DNA of 41,647 bases from an uncultured Oscillibacter sp. (GTDB lineage Bacteria; Bacillota_A; Clostridia; Oscillospirales; Oscillospiraceae), in NCBI GenBank assembly GCA_948902155.1, contig CAQVQZ010000002.1:1-41647 (forward strand), read 5' to 3'. The notes under the pieces are model-generated. The model was not told the origin of the DNA. It ran no database searches and saw only the letters and a list, made by a program, of their open reading frames with translations. Within the stretch, counting starts at the first letter, position 1; each line of letters opens with the position of its first letter. Made by a program: the position numbers and the translations under genes. Positions 15,188-22,614 of this stretch are shown in pieces.

Positions 15188-15667
15188 TTAATCGGTGCCC
15201 AGCTTGACCGGGTCGTTGAAGCCCTGGAGCTTTTCGACGCGGGTCCAGGCGAAGTTGAAGTCATAGCTCAGCATGGACTCCTCGCTGTCCAGGATGGAGA
15301 TGGGAATCTCCCCCGTCAGGTGGCAGCCGTAGTAGGCCATGACCTGACTGCCCACGCTGGTGGTGGGGTCCTGGTTGGTGATCTGGATATCGAACTCGGG
15401 CATGACCCCCGTGTTGATGTACTGGAGGACCATGCCGGTGAACAGGTCCGTGCCGTAATAGAGATTGCCGCTGCCAGTCTGCTTGGCCCCGTTGGGCTTG
15501 TCCTGGATGCGGCGGGTGCCGATGACCCGCATGTCCTGGCTCTGGATTCCGGCCACGGTCTTGATGTTCTTCATCCCGGCGACTTCGATGTTCTTGCCGT
15601 CCGCGGAGGTAATGAAAATCTTGCCCTCCGCGCCGTTGACGGTGTCTTTTGCGAGCAAATAGGCCAT
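15188..15667 (-). CDS. Tail tube (core) protein, XkdM-like
   Basis: A 159-residue protein of the XkdM/DUF2001 type, the inner tube of the contractile tail. Conserved pieces are 'AKDTVNGAEGKIFITSADGK', 'MRVIGTRRIQDKPNGAKQTG', 'YYGTDLFTGMVLQYINTGVM' and 'YYGCHLTGEIPISILDSEE'. It follows the sheath gene, as expected, with a ribosome binding site in the short gap. Confidence 0.88.
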   Translation of the reverse strand: MAYLLAKDTVNGAEGKIFITSADGKNIEVAGMKNIKTVAGIQSQDMRVIGTRRIQDKPNGAKQTGSGNLYYGTDLFTGMVLQYINTGVMPEFDIQITNQDPTTSVGSQVMAYYGCHLTGEIPISILDSEESMLSYDFNFAWTRVEKLQGFNDPVKLGTD

Positions 15668-15680
15668 GTCTATCCCTCCC

Positions 15681-17036
15681 TTACGAGACCACGACGGTCA
15701 GATAGATCTTCTCCACCGCGTCGGCCACTTTCAAAGCCAGCTGGACCACGACGGAGTCGGATTCCTCGCCCGGCTGGACCTCCACGTCCCCGGCGGAGAA
15801 CTCCTGGATGCCGCTGTTGGACTGGATGTCCAGCAAATACCCCACGATCACCGCCTTGAAGCGGGAGCGGCCGGGGGGATTGTTGTGTACGACGCCCAGG
15901 AAATTGTCATGAAACTGCTGGCAGATGTCGTTGGCGACGGTGGAGCACAGGCGCAGGACCCGGTTTTTCTGGAACACCTTGCTGAGCGCCTGGGTGCAGG
16001 TGACCAGGGAATTGATGTCCTGCTCCACCTTCACCGCGCCGCCGTCCGCCTCCAGCACGAACTGCCCCGCTCTCAGGGCCTGCTCGTACCCGCCGCCGCT
16101 CAGCAGGGGCGCGGCCTTGACCGCGCCGGGGTACCGGGCATAGGTCAGGCTCTCGTTGTACCGGGCCCCCGCCGTCGCGCCGCCCGCCCACCAGGTGGTC
16201 TGCTCCGGCGTGAGGGCGGTCCCGTCGGAGAGGACGACGCCGCTCTGGACGTTGACCACGAACATGGAATCCGGGTTTTGCAGGCCCGCGGCCACCAGCT
16301 GGCAATACTGCCCGTTCTCCTCCGCCAGGCGCTTGACGAAGGAGGCCATGGCGGCCTGGACCGTGGCCTCGGAGCCGTCGTAGACCATCACGTCGAAGCG
16401 CCGGGGCTCGACGGCGGTCAGATAGGCCGCATAGGCCGCCTCGGAGACGGTCCCGTCCGCCCCGCCGGAGAGGGTGACCCCCGCCGTCGCCGCCAGCGGC
16501 CCGCCGGAGAACGCCACCCAGGCGTTGGCGGCAAGGTCCTCCGCCCTCTGGGCCGTCTGCTGGTCCGCGATCTCGCCGTCCACGACGGTGGAGACCGTGA
16601 AGCCGCCCTCCGTCTCCTCGGTGATGAGCACGGAGATGTCGTTGCCCCGGACGCCGGGGTGACGGGCCGTCACCAGCAGGCCGGACTCCGGAGCGTCCCC
16701 GGACGCCGCCGGGACGCGGGCCTGGGCCGCGGCGGCGCCGGAGGCGGCGGGGCGGTAGAGCAGCAGCCGCTTGGGGCCGGAGGTCCGGTCCGTGCCCTTG
16801 AACAGCTCCCGCAGGAACAGGTTGCGGGGGTCCGTGAGGCCGTAGCCGGTGAAGGGCGTCATGTCCGCCCCGGCCTCCACTTCCATCACCTCCCCCACCG
16901 GCCCCCAGGACAGGGGCTTGCAGATGGTCACGATCCCCCGGTCGCCGGGGGTCAGGCCGCTCCCGGCCTCCGACTGGAAGCGGATGTATACGCCGGGACG
17001 GATTTTATTCTGGGAGCTCCAGGTTCCGCCTGCCAT
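15681..17036 (-). CDS. Tail sheath protein (XkdK-like)
   Basis: A 451-residue contractile sheath protein. The N-terminus 'MAGGTWSSQNKIRPGVYIRF' is characteristic of XkdK-like sheaths. 'ITEETEGGFTVSTVVDGEIA' and the C-terminal 'AVIVGYLLDIQSNSGIQEFS' plus 'EDVEVQPG'-like strand also fit the family. The start is placed at 17036 (AAGGAAG site upstream) rather than the TTG at 17054, which overlaps the previous gene. Its presence shows that the phage is a myovirus. Confidence 0.9.
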   Translation of the reverse strand: MAGGTWSSQNKIRPGVYIRFQSEAGSGLTPGDRGIVTICKPLSWGPVGEVMEVEAGADMTPFTGYGLTDPRNLFLRELFKGTDRTSGPKRLLLYRPAASGAAAAQARVPAASGDAPESGLLVTARHPGVRGNDISVLITEETEGGFTVSTVVDGEIADQQTAQRAEDLAANAWVAFSGGPLAATAGVTLSGGADGTVSEAAYAAYLTAVEPRRFDVMVYDGSEATVQAAMASFVKRLAEENGQYCQLVAAGLQNPDSMFVVNVQSGVVLSDGTALTPEQTTWWAGGATAGARYNESLTYARYPGAVKAAPLLSGGGYEQALRAGQFVLEADGGAVKVEQDINSLVTCTQALSKVFQKNRVLRLCSTVANDICQQFHDNFLGVVHNNPPGRSRFKAVIVGYLLDIQSNSGIQEFSAGDVEVQPGEESDSVVVQLALKVADAVEKIYLTVVVS

Positions 17037-17040
17037 TGGC

Positions 17041-17190
17041 TCACTTCCTTTCAAAAAATTCTTTGACGGCCTTTTCCGCCTCGGCGATGGTGTATTCCGG
17101 TTCCTTCAGGACCGCCGCGAGGAAGTCCCTCTGATATCCGGCGAAGCGTTTATCTTTCAGAATCGCCTCGCGGGTGTATTTTTTTGCCAT
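17041..17190 (-). CDS. Small basic protein before the sheath gene
   Basis: A 49-residue charged protein ('MAKKYTREAILKDKRFAGYQ', 'DFLAAVLKEPEYTIAEAEKA', 'VKEFFERK') with a strong AGGAGG site 6-7 bases before its ATG. It lies between the tail terminator and sheath genes, overlapping the former by 41 bases and ending 4 bases before the sheath start. Small proteins with this pattern occur in the same place in other Firmicutes myophages; function unknown. Overlap and ribosome binding site make it a convincing gene despite its size. Confidence 0.8.
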   Translation of the reverse strand: MAKKYTREAILKDKRFAGYQRDFLAAVLKEPEYTIAEAEKAVKEFFERK

Positions 17191-17635
17191 TTGAAACCTC
17201 CTGATTCAGGATAAGAGTCTGCATCATCGCGCCGGCGGGCTCCTCCAGCCGGACCCAGACGCGAAGCTCAAATTTGTAGTGCAGATCGCCCCCGCCGGTA
17301 TTCCACTCCCGGTCGTAGGTCCGCAGAAGGGTGGTCCCTTCTCCGTCGGAGTAGGGGAACGTCTCCAGGACCTGGTCCAGGACCTCCGCCGCCGCCTCGC
17401 AGCGCTGCTGGAGATTGGGCAGGTTGCAGTCCTCCAGGTATGCGAGGTCCAGGCCCACGGTCCGCAGCCAACGGCCCGCCTGCCGCTTCTTGATGCGGCC
17501 ATACCGCTGCTGAAGGAACATGCAGGGCGTTTCGCTCCCCTGCTGGTTGGGGCCTTCGTAGAAGGTGACGCCGGGGAACGACGGGGCCAGATAGTCCGCC
17601 AGGGACCGGGCCACGCTGGAAACGGTGAAGATCAT
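17150..17635 (-). CDS. Tail terminator / connector protein (DUF6838-like)
   Basis: A 161-residue protein ('VARSLADYLAPSFPGVTFYE', 'MFLQQRYGRIKKRQAGRWLR', 'YSDGEGTTLLRTYDREWNTG', 'DLHYKFELRVWVRL') placed directly before the sheath region. Size, position and pattern fit phage tail terminator/completion proteins such as DUF6838. It would cap the tail tube and join it to the head. The start overlaps the stop of the upstream gene. Confidence 0.75.
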   Translation of the reverse strand: MIFTVSSVARSLADYLAPSFPGVTFYEGPNQQGSETPCMFLQQRYGRIKKRQAGRWLRTVGLDLAYLEDCNLPNLQQRCEAAAEVLDQVLETFPYSDGEGTTLLRTYDREWNTGGGDLHYKFELRVWVRLEEPAGAMMQTLILNQEVSNGKKIHPRGDSER

Positions 17636-18144
17636 TCCAGTATCTCCCCGATGTCCGCCAGCTCCTGCCGGAGGACCCGCTTGTATTCCTCTCCCGCCGC
17701 GTCCACCATGAAGATGCCGGGGACATAGCGGGTCTTCGTTCCGACCATGATTCCGCGCTTCATCCCCTGCTCCCTGCTCACCGCCAGGGCCGGGTCATAC
17801 TCCAGCAGGCCGGACTCCTCGTTGATGTAGAGGCCAGGGACAAAATGGCGGTCCATGCGGTGCCCGTCGTTGACGTAGGAGGCGTACTCCATCTGGTTTG
17901 CCAAGAGGCTCTCGTACCGCCCGTCCCGTCTGACCGGCTTCACGGCGCTGGACGCCGCCCAGTCCTGCTTCATCTCCCCGGTCCGGGTATGGGTGCCGGA
18001 AATGTCCCCGGCGGGCGGCGTTAACTCCATCGCCGTCGCTACGGCGCAGAGCGCGGCATCTTCACAGGCGCTCATGAGCTTCCGCTCGATCTGCGGCGCG
18101 GAGGCCCGCAGCTGCTGGACCCGCGCCTGGAGCGTTACCGCCAT
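17632..18144 (-). CDS. HK97 gp10-like / XkdI-like connector protein
   Basis: A 170-residue protein with 'MAVTLQARVQQLRASAPQIE', 'ATAMELTPPAGDISGTHTRT', 'YASYVNDGHRMDRHFVPGLY' and a C-terminal helix 'EYKRVLRQELADIGEILE'. The combination of an N-terminal helix, a 'YASYVNDGHR' strand and its position between adaptor and terminator matches the HK97-gp10-like/XkdI family of neck proteins. Confidence 0.78.
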   Translation of the reverse strand: MAVTLQARVQQLRASAPQIERKLMSACEDAALCAVATAMELTPPAGDISGTHTRTGEMKQDWAASSAVKPVRRDGRYESLLANQMEYASYVNDGHRMDRHFVPGLYINEESGLLEYDPALAVSREQGMKRGIMVGTKTRYVPGIFMVDAAGEEYKRVLRQELADIGEILE

Positions 18145-18528
18145 TTACTTCACCCTTTCCTCCTGCAAAATCCGTATCTCCTGATGGGCCAGGCCCGGCA
18201 GGACCGCCCCGAAGGGCTCGAAGAAATGCTCCGGCTCCCCGGCGAAGGCCCGCGTCTCCGGCAGGGCATTCCCCAGGGCCGCGCCCCGGCGGATGCGCAG
18301 CTCGTCCCCCGCCCGGACGTCCACCGCGTTGTCGCACTGGACGTAATCGCCCTGGACGATCTTTGCCGCCGTCTGCTCCATGTGGGGGCCGGACGCGCCC
18401 ATGTGGTAGACGCGGCACGGGACGTCCTCCGCCGCCTTTACCCGCTCCTGGCGGGTCAGGCTCCCGTCCGGGACGGGGGAGACGCGGTAGACGTCCATGC
18501 GGTCCGTGTACCAGTCCCGGAAGTTCAT
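18145..18528 (-). CDS. Head-tail adaptor (XkdH-like position)
   Basis: A 127-residue beta-rich protein ('FRDWYTDRMDVYRVSPVPDG', 'QGDYVQCDNAVDVRAGDELR', 'PGLAHQEIRILQEERVK') starting in a 4-base overlap with the upstream gene and ending at the base before the next start. It is in the place of the minor capsid/stopper protein XkdH and has the fold pattern of head closure proteins. Recognition rests mainly on position. Confidence 0.7.
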   Translation of the reverse strand: MNFRDWYTDRMDVYRVSPVPDGSLTRQERVKAAEDVPCRVYHMGASGPHMEQTAAKIVQGDYVQCDNAVDVRAGDELRIRRGAALGNALPETRAFAGEPEHFFEPFGAVLPGLAHQEIRILQEERVK

Positions 18529-19019
18529 AGGACGTAGCTCCCTCCCATCCCTGCCAGACGGGCGCGGGTGGCCAGGAGCTGGCCGTACTGGGTGGCGTTC
18601 AGGTCCCCCCAGTCCGCCGTGGCCTTGGTCAGGGCGCCGGTGTCATAGGACACGCTGTCCTGCCCCAGCTTCGCCGAGGAGACCACCCCCACCAGCGCCC
18701 CGGTCGCCGCCGCCTGGGCGGGGGTATCGCTGCCCTCCGCCGAGTAGGTCCGGAGGAACAGCGCGGCGTTGTGGGCCATGTACAGCCCGCAGCTGTACCG
18801 CCAGCCGTCCAGCCATTTGTCCGGCTGGATGGCGGCGTTGGCCTGGCGGAGGAACTCCTCCAGGATGGCGGGGGGAAGGAGCGGAGCCGCCTCCTCCGTC
18901 CCTTTCGTGAAGAACTGGGGGAAATCCTCCCGGAACATGGCCGCTGTGTAGCGCCCGGTTTCGCGGCCGATGTTGGCGGCGGCTTCCCGCACGCCCCGGA
19001 AGAGGGCCTTAGTCCCCAT
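18525..19019 (-). CDS. DUF4054-like connector protein
   Basis: A 164-residue protein matching DUF4054 in layout: 'EDFPQFF', 'ILEEFLRQANAAIQPDKWLD', 'WRYSCGLYMAHNAALFLRTY', 'SSAKLGQDSVSYDTGAL' and 'WGDLNATQYGQLLATRARLA'. Such proteins bind the portal ring as head-tail adaptors. It lies after the capsid block, as expected. Confidence 0.8.
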   Translation of the reverse strand: MGTKALFRGVREAAANIGRETGRYTAAMFREDFPQFFTKGTEEAAPLLPPAILEEFLRQANAAIQPDKWLDGWRYSCGLYMAHNAALFLRTYSAEGSDTPAQAAATGALVGVVSSAKLGQDSVSYDTGALTKATADWGDLNATQYGQLLATRARLAGMGGSYVL

Positions 19020-19302
19020 CGGAAGCGCCTTCCCCTTCAGCGGGGAGCTCCGGCGGGGCGTCCTCTTCGGCGGGAGGCTTGGGTTTTTCCCTGGCGGGCT
19101 TTTTGGGCTCCTTCGGCTTCCTGGGCTCCTTCGGACCGCCGCCCTCGGAGAGAAGCACCTTTCCGTCCTTCACCAGGGCCTGGAAATAGGCGCTCCCGCC
19201 CACCCAGTCCGGGACCTCCCCCATGAAGTCCCTGGCGATGGAAACTTCCTCCCGGCCCTTCTCGCCGGGGATGATGAGATTGCGCTTGGATACGATAAAC
19301 AT
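19009..19302 (-). CDS. Hypothetical head protein with charged C-terminal tail
   Basis: A 97-residue protein. The first about 55 residues are folded-looking ('MFIVSKRNLIIPGEKGREEV', 'DWVGGSAYFQALVKDGKVLL'), and the rest is a low-complexity Lys/Pro/Glu tail ('KEPRKPKEPKKPAREKPKPP'). Genes of this size with a YqbF-like N-terminus occur after capsid genes in Firmicutes phages. It overlaps the next gene by 11 bases. Role unknown; a decoration or capsid-binding tail is possible. Confidence 0.65.
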   Translation of the reverse strand: MFIVSKRNLIIPGEKGREEVSIARDFMGEVPDWVGGSAYFQALVKDGKVLLSEGGGPKEPRKPKEPKKPAREKPKPPAEEDAPPELPAEGEGASDGD

Positions 19303-19313
19303 GGCCGTCCTCC

Positions 19314-20345
19314 TTACACGCCGTCAAAGTACCGGATGCACTGGGGATAGAACACCTGGACCTCCGACACGTTCGCCATATAGGCCGTGTCATAGCACAC
19401 CTCGGCGGCGTTGGGGGAGGTCATCACCCGGCCCAGGGGCACCAGCTCGTCCAGCTTCACAAAGCGCTCGTGATTCACGTAGACCGCCATGCGGTCCGTG
19501 CCGCCGGTGCCCGCCCCCTTGCACCACCGGGTGGCCCCGATGTACAGGGAACCGCCGTTTTTAGTAGCAACGTTGTTCTTCAGGATGTAGTCCAGAATCG
19601 TCTCCGTGGCCAGCTCCGTCACGGGGGTGTTGAGGATGTAGGTATACTGCTCATAGGGCAGCAGGATGTGGTTGGGCATGGCGGAGGCGTCGTACTCCGC
19701 CGCCGCCCACCCGGCGGTGACGGCCCCGTTGACGTCCTCCAGGATCTGCTTGGGGGTCTTGTCCTTCCACTTGGTGGAGGGCGCAGCCGCGCCGTTCCCG
19801 GCCACGGAGGTCTCCACGGCGTCCGGGTGGTTCAGAAGGCCCGTGGTGCCGTACTCCTCCAGGCCCAGGTAGACGTTTCTGTCCATGTGCTTGTCATAGG
19901 CCATGCGCATGCCGTCCTGGAGCAGCTGGTCCAGGGGGCGGCCGATGAAGCCCGCCCTCTGCATGTCCACGAACATCACCCGCAGCGCCGCTGCGAAGAG
20001 GTGGGTCTTGAACAGGCCCTTGTCCATGTTGGCCTGGACCACCGGCAGGCCGTTGGTCCCTCCGGCGTGGACGGGACCGCTCCCCGCACCGCCGGTGATG
20101 CCGTAGGCCACGTTCATGGCGGACACGTAGTCCACCCAGCCGCCGCCGGTCTGGACCACGATGTCGCGGGGATAGGTGACGCTGGTCAGGGGCTTGCGGA
20201 TGAGGGGGTCCCGCTTCTCCAGCTCGCTGGCCAGGAACGCGCCGCCGGAGGCGACGCCTGCCGCGTCCATGGTGGGGACGCCGCCGCCGGGCAGGGACCC
20301 GCCGCCGATGACCCCGGCGTGATAGGTGCCGACATTCTGAAACAT
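19314..20345 (-). CDS. Major capsid protein (DUF2184-like)
   Basis: A 343-residue protein I assign to the DUF2184-type HK97-fold capsid proteins: 'ASELEKRDPLIRKPLTSVTY', 'QTGGGWVDYVSAMNVAYGIT', 'DRNVYLGLEEYGTTGLLNHP', 'ILLPYEQYTYILNTPVTELA' and 'MAVYVNHERFVKLDELVPLG'. It follows a cement protein and a protease-scaffold gene, the usual head order for such phages. A GGAGGG site lies upstream of the ATG. Expected to be the most abundant virion protein. Confidence 0.85.
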   Translation of the reverse strand: MFQNVGTYHAGVIGGGSLPGGGVPTMDAAGVASGGAFLASELEKRDPLIRKPLTSVTYPRDIVVQTGGGWVDYVSAMNVAYGITGGAGSGPVHAGGTNGLPVVQANMDKGLFKTHLFAAALRVMFVDMQRAGFIGRPLDQLLQDGMRMAYDKHMDRNVYLGLEEYGTTGLLNHPDAVETSVAGNGAAAPSTKWKDKTPKQILEDVNGAVTAGWAAAEYDASAMPNHILLPYEQYTYILNTPVTELATETILDYILKNNVATKNGGSLYIGATRWCKGAGTGGTDRMAVYVNHERFVKLDELVPLGRVMTSPNAAEVCYDTAYMANVSEVQVFYPQCIRYFDGV

Positions 20346-20358
20346 ATTCTCGCCCTCC

Positions 20359-20874
20359 TTACGCGCTCTGCATGGTGAGGATGCGCAGCTCCGCCACGCC
20401 GTCGGCGTCAGCGGGGCCCGCCCATTGGCAGTTGGCCAGCTTCACGCTGTCGGACGCGGTGGTGGCCGCTGCGGCCTCGAAGCCGCCCACCGCAGCGCTG
20501 GGGAGGCTCTTGTCGGCGGTCAGCCGCACGTACACGGCCCCGCCCAGCTTCGGCGCGCCGTTCTGGCAGCGGATGTTGACACAGCCCCGCTGGAAGACGC
20601 TGACGGCCTCCCCGGCGGCGTAGCTGCCGGTGCTCTGGTCCAGATAGTGCAGGGAGCTCTTGATCTCCCTGGCGGCGACCCCGGCGAAGTCCTCCGCCGA
20701 ATCTCCCGCCCCCATAGGGACCACCGCGCCCGTATCGTCATACTTCAGCGGCGCGCCAAAGGGAATCTCGGCCCCGGCGGGCCGGGTGTTCACGATCATG
20801 TCCGGCTGGCGGGCGTAGCTCCCGGCGAAGCCGTGGGGCATCGCGCCGCCGATGGTCTGGGGATTCATACCCAT
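20359..20874 (-). CDS. Capsid cement (decoration) protein
   Basis: A 171-residue protein with a pattern typical of phage structural cement proteins: 'HGFAGSYARQPDMIVNTRPA', 'IPFGAPLKYDDTGAVVPM', 'FAGVAAREIKSSLHYLDQST' and 'VSVFQRGCVNIRCQNGAPKL'. It is placed between the protease-scaffold and the capsid gene. It would bind the outside of the capsid shell and stabilise it. The start at 20874 has GGAGG 8 bases upstream. Confidence 0.83.
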   Translation of the reverse strand: MGMNPQTIGGAMPHGFAGSYARQPDMIVNTRPAGAEIPFGAPLKYDDTGAVVPMGAGDSAEDFAGVAAREIKSSLHYLDQSTGSYAAGEAVSVFQRGCVNIRCQNGAPKLGGAVYVRLTADKSLPSAAVGGFEAAAATTASDSVKLANCQWAGPADADGVAELRILTMQSA

Positions 20875-20877
20875 CGC

Positions 20878-21525
20878 TCAGTCCTCCTTTTTGCTCTTGT
20901 GGGGGTTGCGGGCGTAATACTCCGCCTGCTGCTCCTCACAGACTTTCTGGTAATCCGGCTTGGCGGCGGCGTCCGCCGCCTTCCGGGCGCTGGACGCGGC
21001 GGCGCGGCCGATCTGGTCCATGACGTCCTTCCCGCCCAGGGAGTCCAGCACCGCGTCCACCACCCTGGCCCGCTCCGCCCGGTCGGAGATCGCCGCCACG
21101 GCGGGCCGGAGGCGCTTCAGCAGCTCCAGGGTCCCGCCCCCGGCGGGCGCTTCGGCGGGGATGACGACGGACGCCGGGGATTCTCCGTCCCCGCCGCCGG
21201 ACAGGCGCTGGATGGCGCCGTCGAGGGCCGTCTCGTCCCGCAGAGGAGGTTCCTTCGGCTGCATGGCGTCCAGCAGCCGGAGGACCTGGTCCAGCTTCTC
21301 CGCCAGGGCGTCCGCCGCAGGGATTTCCTCCTTCGGGGGCGCTTCCTTCGGGGGGACCGCCTCCGGCGGGGGCGCGGCCTCCGGCGCGCTCTCCTGGCCC
21401 CCGGAAGGGGGCGCGGCGTCCAGGACGCTGGCGGTGGTGGCGACCATCGCCTCCAGCTCCTCCGGACCGGCTTCCTTTGCCGCCCTGCCAAAGGCGGTCA
21501 GGACCGATTTCCAAAAATCAGACAT
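20878..21525 (-). CDS. Possible nested scaffold protein
   Basis: An in-frame internal start inside the protease-scaffold gene. ATG at 21525 begins 'MSDFWKSVLTAFGRAAKEAG' and is preceded by AGGCAGGA. It would give a 215-residue, mostly helical scaffold, as in lambda C/Nu3. The boundary between the protease part and the helical part lies exactly here, and 'MSDFW' reads like a protein N-terminus. Not proven: cleavage of the full-length protein would serve the same end. Confidence 0.45.
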   Translation of the reverse strand: MSDFWKSVLTAFGRAAKEAGPEELEAMVATTASVLDAAPPSGGQESAPEAAPPPEAVPPKEAPPKEEIPAADALAEKLDQVLRLLDAMQPKEPPLRDETALDGAIQRLSGGGDGESPASVVIPAEAPAGGGTLELLKRLRPAVAAISDRAERARVVDAVLDSLGGKDVMDQIGRAAASSARKAADAAAKPDYQKVCEEQQAEYYARNPHKSKKED

Positions 21526-22068
21526 AGGGTTCCTGCCTTTCTCCGCCTCTTGGGCGGCGTCTTTGATCGCGACCTCGCGGCCTGCGCGGCCCCTGGGGAC
21601 CACGGCCACGTGATTGCCTCGGATATGGGTCTGGCGGTATCCGGCCCCGTCGGGGACGTAGGTGCACAGATACCCGCAGGAGACCTCCCGCTTCACCCGG
21701 TTCCGGACCTCGGAGGCCAGAACGGGGTCGTTGATGTAGAGGTCCGCGACGATGTGCCCGCCCTCCCGGCGGACGTTCTGGACGTGGCCCCGGGCGTAGG
21801 CGGCGAAGTTCTCCGGGCCCACGTTCTCCGGCGGGTGGCCATCGGTGACGGGCTTGCCCTCGAAGCTGGCCAGGGCCGCGTCCTCGAAGACGTCCTCCTC
21901 CCGGCGCTCCACCTCGATCGGGCGCTCCGGGTCCCCCTCCAGCCGGAGCTCGCGGGCCAGGTACTGCTGTTTTCCGGCGCGGGCGATGGGGACGTTCCGG
22001 CAGATGAGATACCCCTCCGCCGTCTCCGTCTGGTTGGGACTGAGCTCCGTCCCGTAGTATGCAAGCAA
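20878..22068 (-). CDS. Prohead protease fused to scaffold (DUF2213-like)
   Basis: A 396-residue protein. Residues about 1-170 match DUF2213: 'TAEGYLICRNVPIARAGKQQ', 'FEGKPVTDGHPPENVGPENF', 'VSCGYLCTYVPDGAGYRQTH' and 'RGNHVAVVPRGRAGREV', with 'DGHP', 'VSCGY' and 'GNHVAVV' the conserved protease-type blocks. The rest is Ala/Pro/Glu-rich and helical, as in scaffolds. The start is a TTG with AGGAGG about 9 bases upstream. An internal ATG at 21525 could give a separate scaffold. The type I toxin-antitoxin-like interval lies directly upstream, and its antisense terminator is just before this ribosome binding site. Confidence 0.83.
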   Translation of the reverse strand: MLAYYGTELSPNQTETAEGYLICRNVPIARAGKQQYLARELRLEGDPERPIEVERREEDVFEDAALASFEGKPVTDGHPPENVGPENFAAYARGHVQNVRREGGHIVADLYINDPVLASEVRNRVKREVSCGYLCTYVPDGAGYRQTHIRGNHVAVVPRGRAGREVAIKDAAQEAEKGRNPMSDFWKSVLTAFGRAAKEAGPEELEAMVATTASVLDAAPPSGGQESAPEAAPPPEAVPPKEAPPKEEIPAADALAEKLDQVLRLLDAMQPKEPPLRDETALDGAIQRLSGGGDGESPASVVIPAEAPAGGGTLELLKRLRPAVAAISDRAERARVVDAVLDSLGGKDVMDQIGRAAASSARKAADAAAKPDYQKVCEEQQAEYYARNPHKSKKED

Positions 22069-22084
22069 ATGGCGTCACCTCCTG

Positions 22085-22129
22085 AAAAAGAAACGGGGCC
22101 AGCCGTCCAATGCCTGGACAGCTGACCCC
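22085..22129 (-). terminator. Terminator of putative antisense RNA, locus 2
   Basis: On the minus strand a 15-bp stem with a few G-T pairs (22095-22109 with 22115-22129) and 5-base loop is followed by GTTTCTTTTT. It would end the antisense RNA from 22437-22465, and it sits just before the ribosome binding site of the protease gene, so it may also attenuate the head operon. A second hairpin (22141-22162) lies next to it. Confidence 0.72.
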
Positions 22130-22171
22130 GTTCGGTCCTTCCCGCCCACCGTTTCGGGCGGGGAAACAGTA

Positions 22172-22200
22172 TTGAATTTTCGCGTGGGCTGTGGTATCCT
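22172..22200 (+). promoter_or_regulatory. Promoter for putative toxin mRNA, locus 2
   Basis: TTGAAT (22172-22177), a 17-base spacer and TATCCT (22195-22200), reading rightwards against the head operon. The expected start near 22207 gives a leader of about 47 bases. Confidence 0.65.
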
Positions 22201-22253
22201 GGACATGAGCAAGCGGGGCAGGGCCAGACTCCTGGCGGAAGGGAGGACGGCCC

Positions 22254-22331
22254 ATGAGCGTATTGGAAACGATCGCGTTACTTACTCTCGTGATTGCGGC
22301 TGTTTCTCTGGGCTACCAGATAAAGAAATAA
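22254..22331 (+). CDS. Holin-like type I toxin peptide
   Basis: A 25-residue hydrophobic peptide: 'MSVLETIALLTLVIAAVSLG' then 'YQIKK'. The short polar start, single membrane helix and Lys-rich end are the pattern of the 'putative holin-like toxin' family (Hol-Tox, PF16935) of Firmicutes type I toxins. A GGGAGG site precedes the ATG. In the leader, CTCC at 22229-22232 can pair with GGAG at 22242-22245 inside that site, and GGGCC/GGCCC flank it, so translation may be masked, as in known type I toxin mRNAs. It is the only plus-strand gene in the head operon. Confidence 0.72.
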   Translation: MSVLETIALLTLVIAAVSLGYQIKK

Positions 22332-22436
22332 CCGCCCTCCAACCCTAGCGGAAAGCGGCAATTTCTCGAGCATTGATTTTGTTAGGAGATTGACCGCCAA
22401 CCGGCTAGGCCCCGGTTGACTGCCCCCTTGCTCTCT

Positions 22437-22465
22437 ATTATAGCCGTTCTCCGCTTACGTGTCAA
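22437..22465 (-). promoter_or_regulatory. Consensus promoter for antisense RNA, locus 2
   Basis: On the minus strand, TTGACA (22460-22465), a 17-base spacer and TATAAT (22437-22442). The TTGACA overlaps the stop codon of the small gene 22462-22614. Expected start near 22430. Confidence 0.8.
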
Positions 22466-22614
22466 GCCGTTCCCTTCGGGGCGGCTTTTTTCGTTGGGAC
22501 CGTCTCCCGCCGGACGCGCAGGACCTTGACCTCTCCGCCGGGACCCGCCAGCAGCTCCACCCGCTCCCCCCGGGAGAGGATGGCCTCGATGGCGCGGATG
22601 GTCTGCTCCGTCAT
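22462..22614 (-). CDS. Small head-operon protein
   Basis: A 50-residue protein ('MTEQTIRAIEAILSRGERVE', 'LLAGPGGEVKVLRVRRETVP') with a basic C-terminal end. It starts in an ATGA overlap with the preceding small gene and has GGAGG upstream. The pattern, a short helix then 'ERVELLAGPGGEVKVLRVRR', is one I have seen in small Firmicutes phage proteins of unknown role. Its stop codon overlaps the antisense promoter of the type I locus. Confidence 0.72.
   Translation of the reverse strand: MTEQTIRAIEAILSRGERVELLAGPGGEVKVLRVRRETVPTKKAAPKGTA
22466..22491 (+). terminator. Terminator of putative toxin mRNA, locus 2
   Basis: A GCCG-CCC / GGG-CGGC stem (22466-22474 with 22478-22485) is followed by TTTTTT. 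It gives a toxin transcript of about 285 bases and abuts the antisense promoter, mirroring locus 1. Confidence 0.75.

Larger units (their letters stand above)
22086..22430 (-). ncRNA. Putative antitoxin antisense RNA, locus 2
   Basis: Predicted from the perfect minus-strand promoter at 22437-22465 to the terminator at 22085-22129, about 345 bases. It would be complementary to the toxin mRNA except its last roughly 60 bases. It contains an AACCGG/CCGGTT hairpin around 22399-22417 in the 3' part of the toxin transcript, a likely first contact site. Ends are inferred. Confidence 0.58.

Noticed and set aside
20425..22125. 566-residue plus-strand frame across the capsid and protease genes
   Set aside because: A shadow of the minus-strand genes; composition and absence of family patterns argue against it.
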